Shown here: positions 31,289 through 33,926 of the stretch, piece after piece
Layout of the letters: every line of letters starts with the position of its first letter
Numbering within the stretch: the stretch's first letter is position 1
Origin: a virus
Reading direction: 5' to 3' (one strand)
Virus record (IMG/VR): IMGVR_UViG_3300025132_000144
Coordinates: 1-33,926 of that record
DNA length: 33,926 nucleotides
The notes under the pieces: model-generated
Database searches by the model: none
The model's input: the letters and a program-made list of their open reading frames with translations, nothing else
What the model was told of the DNA's origin: nothing
Made by a program: the position numbers and the translations under genes

Positions 31289-31616
31289 TTATAGACCACT
31301 CGTAAGTAAATGGTGTCTCACCTTTTTTATATGGCTCAGCAGATTTAATAGCTTCACTCATTCTTTTATCAACCTCGTCCATATAAACCTGAAGAAGTAT
31401 AAGGTAACCTGTAAGATCCATGAGGTCATTCTCACTCATATAAGTTTCTTTACTTTTTATACGATTAAGCTTGTCGTTTATACGAGCCTGAATAGCATAC
31501 ATAGGGTCAACGTTAAACAAAACTCCTTTGTCAAACACTGAGTTGCCATAGGATTTGTTTTTCTCTACGAGAAGATCCCTGATCTCATCACACTTTTTTC
31601 TTATTTCTTCCTGCAT
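31269..31616 (-). CDS. DUF1599 / Nmad1 family protein (MazG-like nucleotide metabolism)
   Basis: The 115-residue product shows the DUF1599 (nucleotide modification associated domain 1) pattern. It has LLVEKNKSYGNSVF at 15-28, ARINDKLNRIKS at 44-55 and a C-terminal acidic helix ENDLMDLTGYLILLQVY at 62-78. The K-x2-YG, R-x2-DK-x2-RI and ND-x2-DL-x-GY elements resemble the all-alpha NTP pyrophosphohydrolase fold, whose acidic residues bind Mg. A role in trimming or adjusting the dNTP pool during replication is likely. It starts inside the 3' end of the membrane-protein gene upstream (28-base overlap) and itself overlaps the next gene by 20 bases. Confidence 0.75.
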   Translation of the reverse strand: MQEEIRKKCDEIRDLLVEKNKSYGNSVFDKGVLFNVDPMYAIQARINDKLNRIKSKETYMSENDLMDLTGYLILLQVYMDEVDKRMSEAIKSAEPYKKGETPFTYEWSINGKDEA

Positions 31617-31854
31617 TTTTCTTTACTTTAGATTCGACAGCCTTTTTCTTAGCGTTCTTATACTTGCGTTTATTCGATACTTGATCTTTAGAAACCTTTG
31701 GACTACGTTTAGGTTTAGATTTCTTTTTTTCGCTACTTGAAGCACGTCTTTGATTATCCCTTTCATGTTCTTTAATTTGTTTAGAATAATTTACCATGTT
31801 CCATGCTATAACAATAGATATAACACAGACGACTGATATTGCTATTATCGCCAT
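31588..31854 (-). CDS. Single-pass membrane protein with long basic tail
   Basis: The 88-residue product has one clear transmembrane segment (residues 2-20, AIIAISVVCVISIVIAWNM). After it comes a 65-residue tail very rich in Lys, Arg and Ser (KSKPKRSPKVSKDQVSNKRK, then NAKKKAVESKVKKN). By the positive-inside rule the tail is cytoplasmic. It could tether DNA, RNA or a replication complex to the membrane, or be a small host-takeover protein; I do not recognise a family. The leader has two 17-base A/T repeats immediately before the ATG. The gene overlaps the DUF1599 gene downstream by 29 bases. Confidence 0.65.
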   Translation of the reverse strand: MAIIAISVVCVISIVIAWNMVNYSKQIKEHERDNQRRASSSEKKKSKPKRSPKVSKDQVSNKRKYKNAKKKAVESKVKKNAGRNKKKV

Positions 31855-31889
31855 TTTAATTTAATTTAATTGTTTAATTTAATTTAATT
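31855..31889. repeat. Paired (TTTAA)3TT pentanucleotide repeats in a leader
   Basis: Two identical 17-base copies, 31855-31871 and 31873-31889, separated by one G. Each is TTTAA repeated three times plus TT. On the minus strand they form an A/T-only leader directly before the ATG at 31854, and the second copy includes the stop codon of the gene upstream. Flavobacterial ribosomes favour A-rich, unstructured leaders, so this may be a translation enhancer, or slippage-prone DNA. Confidence 0.8.
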
Positions 31890-32072
31890 ATTTAGATTTT
31901 CAGATTCTTCTTTTAATAAGGCTCTGTTTAACTGAGCCATAGTTGTTAAGTGTTCTGACTCAGGTTTACCCTCGTTATACTTACTAAGTAAGAAAGCTAT
32001 ATGTTCTTCACTTCTCATACCTAGAGGGTTTTGTTTTTCCCAACCCCATTGAATTGCTTTAAAGTCTTCCAT
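31884..32072 (-). CDS. Unrecognised 62-residue protein
   Basis: The product begins MEDFKAIQWGWEKQNPLGMR and continues with a helix (SEEHIAFLLSKYNEGKPESE), then a second helix (MAQLNRALLKEESENLNN). It is acidic overall and has no Cys or membrane segment. No family is recognised. The start follows an A/T leader (TTTTATAATT) like the other genes of this operon. Its stop codon lies inside the pentanucleotide repeat that leads the next gene. Confidence 0.6.
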   Translation of the reverse strand: MEDFKAIQWGWEKQNPLGMRSEEHIAFLLSKYNEGKPESEHLTTMAQLNRALLKEESENLNN

Positions 32073-32090
32073 AATTATAAAATTTAATTA

Positions 32091-32282
32091 TTACTTTTTA
32101 CCTCTTACTCTGCCACCTGGTCTTTTTATTATTCCACCAAGCCCGTTGTAAGTTGAAAGGTCTTGCATTTGCTCTCCACAACTACAAATTGATTCAGGCT
32201 TAATAACCTTATTATCAACTACTTTCATTGTAAATTTACTAACTTCAACGGTTTTATCACAATTTTTACAATATAATTTCAT
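32091..32282 (-). CDS. Small zinc-ribbon-like protein
   Basis: The 63-residue product has Cys5-x2-Cys8 (YCKNCDK) and, 24 residues on, Cys33-x-Cys35-Gly (ICSCGEQM), a zinc-ribbon-like arrangement with one shortened knuckle (C-x-C instead of C-x2-C). Strands between the knuckles (TVEVSKFTMKVVDNKVI) fit the ribbon hairpin. The tail is Gly/Arg/Lys-rich (GGIIKRPGGRVRGKK) and could bind nucleic acid. It may act as a transcription or replication accessory factor; the family is not known to me. An SD-like AGAAGG lies 7 bases before the ATG. Confidence 0.65.
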   Translation of the reverse strand: MKLYCKNCDKTVEVSKFTMKVVDNKVIKPESICSCGEQMQDLSTYNGLGGIIKRPGGRVRGKK

Positions 32283-32289
32283 ATTTACA

Positions 32290-32295
32290 CCTTCT
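32290..32295 (-). promoter_or_regulatory. Shine-Dalgarno-like ribosome binding site
   Basis: Minus-strand AGAAGG (32295-32290), 7 bases before the ATG at 32282, overlapping the stop codon of the upstream gene. It stands out because nearly all other starts here have only A/T-rich leaders. It may boost expression of the zinc-ribbon gene or be chance. Confidence 0.35.
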
Positions 32296-32557
32296 AATGA
32301 ACGTCATGAGACATACATATAAACTCGTAATCAGTTACCCGATCTATCTTTATTTGTATGTCGTTAGTTGATTTATGCTTTATCTCTAAACCCCTTATAA
32401 AATGCTTAACATTCTGTAGCTTTTCAGGGTCAAGCTCAGTAATACATGTCCTGTGAGTGGCTTCCTTCCACTTCTTAGCAGGCTTCTCTACTCCTTTTAC
32501 AAATCTTAGAGTTCTCCATCTATAATGAACTGTAGCGTGGTATATTTCTTTCCTCAT
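32294..32557 (-). CDS. Unrecognised 87-residue protein
   Basis: The product is basic and mixed alpha/beta. It starts MRKEIYHATVHYRWRTLRFV (strand-like, aromatic), then a Lys-rich turn (KPAKKWKEATHRTCITELD), a helix (PEKLQNVKHFIRGLEIKHKS) and a final pair of strands (IQIKIDRVTDYEFICM). His-rich ends (HATVHY, MSHDVH) are notable, but no metal site can be assigned. The start overlaps the stop of the 30-residue membrane peptide (ATGA), so it is probably coupled. No family recognised. Confidence 0.6.
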   Translation of the reverse strand: MRKEIYHATVHYRWRTLRFVKGVEKPAKKWKEATHRTCITELDPEKLQNVKHFIRGLEIKHKSTNDIQIKIDRVTDYEFICMSHDVH

Positions 32558-32646
32558 CTTAAAGAGTTAATTAATTCTTCAATAAGCCAAATAATAAATA
32601 TAATACCGACTATAAAGTCTATAACAAAATTAAAATCTACTTCCAT
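32554..32646 (-). CDS. 30-residue membrane micro-protein
   Basis: ATG at 32646-32644, only two bases after the helicase stop; TGA at 32556-32554, overlapping the next ATG (ATGA). The product is a single hydrophobic helix (FVIDFIVGIIFIIWLI) with acidic residues at the N-terminus (MEVD) and EELINSLR after it. The tight junctions on both sides make it a credible gene despite its size. It might modify the host membrane or anchor a replication protein. Function unknown. Confidence 0.5.
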   Translation of the reverse strand: MEVDFNFVIDFIVGIIFIIWLIEELINSLR

Positions 32647-32648
32647 AC

Positions 32649-33926
32649 CTAAAAAGATTCTGAGGGTTGAGCAGATATATACTTCTCAGTATAATCCTGA
32701 GGATCTATAAACTTAGTGTATTCCTTCTTAAACTTAAGAGGTAGTGTTCCAGTACCTATATTCCTACCTTTAGCAAAGATTAGATCTACAAGACCTTCGG
32801 TTGACCTTCCACTATCATCAGTCATAATGCCATAGTATTCAGGTCTATACACAAGCATAACAATATCAGATGCCTGTTCTATCTCACCACTCTCACGAAG
32901 ATCGGAAAGAGTAGGTCTACACCCATCTCTACGTTCTACACCTCTACTAAGTTGGGATAGAGCCACTATTGTTATATTTAACTCCTTAGCTAAGTTTTTA
33001 AGTTCACGAGCCACCATAGCCACCTCTTGCTCTCTAGAGGTACCACTGCCCTTAACAAGTTGTAGGTAATCTACAAGAACAAACTTAACATCTTTAGTTA
33101 TAACGTACTGCCTAATCTTATTCAGTAGATACCTAAGAGATGAATCTTTACACTCGTCTATAAATAAACTAACACCCTCAAGTTTACCTATAGCCTTGTC
33201 AACCCTATTAAGCTCAGTGCTTTCTAACGCACCCTTCATTATATACCTATTATTTACCTCACTCTCTAAAGATACTAACCTTTGTAGTAGTTGGGTGTCC
33301 CCCATCTCGTAAGAGAATATGGCGGCAGGTATTCCTGATTTGGCACAATTATAACAAAAGGCTAAACCAAGTGATGTCTTACCCATAGATGACGCACCAC
33401 CGATAACAATAAAGTCAGTCTCTTGCCACCCACCAGTAAACTTATCTACTGATTGAAAACCTGTAGGTAAACCCACCATGTTATCAGAATCCATTCTCCT
33501 TCTTATATCATCATGCAACACCTTTAATTGTTTTTTAATATCAGGAATATCACTACCCCTAACTTCAGATATAGATTTCATCTGTTCCTCTACAAACTCT
33601 ATAACGTTAAACAAGTCATCACCATTATCTATCTTTTTTGTAGTGAGTTCTGCTAATTTTTTAAGTTTTATCTTCTTATCTTCTTGCGACAAGTATAAGA
33701 CCATATTCTTTGTTATATAAGCGTAATAATCTGAGTTCATACACTCAGCCACCCTGAGATCCACAAGAGGATCTTTAATAGCAGAGGATATGATTATCAT
33801 ATCAGCCTTATCTCCTTTATCTAACTTATCTGATACCACCTTATATATCTTCCTATTTAAAGGATCAGTAAAGATTTCCTCAGATATAAGGCTGTGGCAG
33901 TCGTAATAGTCTCGTGGATTAGACAT
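32649..33926 (-). CDS. dnaB: DnaB-type replicative helicase (probably 5' partial)
   Basis: The 425 visible residues form a hexameric 5'-3' replicative helicase. An N-terminal helical domain (HSLISEEIFTDPLNRKIYKV onwards) is followed by the RecA-like core. Landmarks are TGFQSVDKFTGGWQ (155-168), Walker A GGASSMGKTS (176-185, Lys183), FSYEM (204-208), Walker B FVLVDYLQL (282-290), ALSQLSRGVERR (322-333) and SDLRESGEIEQASDIVMLVY (341-360) near the arginine-finger region. The ATG at 33926-33924 lies exactly at the window edge. DnaB proteins usually have 10-30 more residues before the IFTDPLNRKIYK region, so the true start is probably beyond the window. It unwinds phage DNA at the fork and heads the visible part of the minus-strand operon. 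Confidence 0.93.
   Translation of the reverse strand: MSNPRDYYDCHSLISEEIFTDPLNRKIYKVVSDKLDKGDKADMIIISSAIKDPLVDLRVAECMNSDYYAYITKNMVLYLSQEDKKIKLKKLAELTTKKIDNGDDLFNVIEFVEEQMKSISEVRGSDIPDIKKQLKVLHDDIRRRMDSDNMVGLPTGFQSVDKFTGGWQETDFIVIGGASSMGKTSLGLAFCYNCAKSGIPAAIFSYEMGDTQLLQRLVSLESEVNNRYIMKGALESTELNRVDKAIGKLEGVSLFIDECKDSSLRYLLNKIRQYVITKDVKFVLVDYLQLVKGSGTSREQEVAMVARELKNLAKELNITIVALSQLSRGVERRDGCRPTLSDLRESGEIEQASDIVMLVYRPEYYGIMTDDSGRSTEGLVDLIFAKGRNIGTGTLPLKFKKEYTKFIDPQDYTEKYISAQPSESF

Noticed and set aside
31077-31541. 154-residue plus-strand open frame
   Set aside because: It lies opposite the PD-(D/E)XK-like and DUF1599 genes, has a Ser/Phe/Leu-rich composition typical of an antisense frame, and has no start context.
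33478-33720. 80-residue plus-strand open frame opposite the helicase
   Set aside because: The opposite strand carries an unmistakable DnaB helicase; this frame is a Ser/Leu/Ile-rich shadow.

Overview
This window is part of the genome of a tailed bacteriophage, most likely a short-tailed (podovirus-type) phage of a marine or aquatic Bacteroidota host, probably Flavobacteriia. The reasons are: strongly AT-rich DNA; almost no Shine-Dalgarno sequences, with A/T-rich leaders instead; Bacteroidota-type promoters (TTTG, 18 nt, TACTTTTG at 3341-3370); and a head-to-nozzle gene order like that of crAss-like and Cellulophaga podoviruses. No integrase, terminase, portal, tRNA, rRNA, CRISPR or insertion sequence is visible. 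The terminase and portal genes probably lie to the left of base 1. Family names are from sequence patterns I recognise by eye; no search was run.

Left and centre (1-28613, plus strand): the late, virion-building operon. In order: the C-terminal end of a probable scaffold protein, the major capsid protein, two unrecognised probable structural proteins, two head-tail adaptor or ring proteins, a 3893-residue nozzle ('muzzle'/stabilisation) protein, two probable internal virion proteins, and a 2966-residue polyvalent protein expected to be ejected into the host. The two giant genes take about 20.6 kb, roughly 60% of the window. GC-rich hairpin terminators lie at 2356-2378, 3313-3343 and 28735-28763. 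The second is fused to a promoter.

Right (28906-33926, minus strand): the early or replication operon, read right to left. In order: a DnaB-type replicative helicase (cut by the window edge), a 30-residue membrane peptide, several small proteins (one zinc-ribbon, one membrane-anchored and very basic), a DUF1599/Nmad1 nucleotide-metabolism protein, a PD-(D/E)XK-like protein, a small basic phage protein, a T7 endonuclease I-like resolvase, a structured 130-base non-coding gap with a minus-strand terminator, a Cys-cluster micro-protein and a PhoH-like ATPase. Most genes abut or overlap (ATGA and similar junctions), so they are probably co-translated. The two operons converge at 28906-28909, where a 43-residue plus-strand orphan gene overlaps the end of phoH by four bases.

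The most striking feature is inside the nozzle gene. The conserved start of the nozzle protein (about residues 1-55) is separated from the rest (from about residue 2165) by an in-frame insertion of about 2100 residues made of Ala-rich coiled coils and jelly-roll/carbohydrate-binding-like modules. This looks like a receptor-binding appendage built into the nozzle itself. The adaptor gene just upstream carries a smaller insertion of the same kind. The last late gene joins a zinc-metalloprotease motif (HEIIH) to several polyvalent-protein domains.
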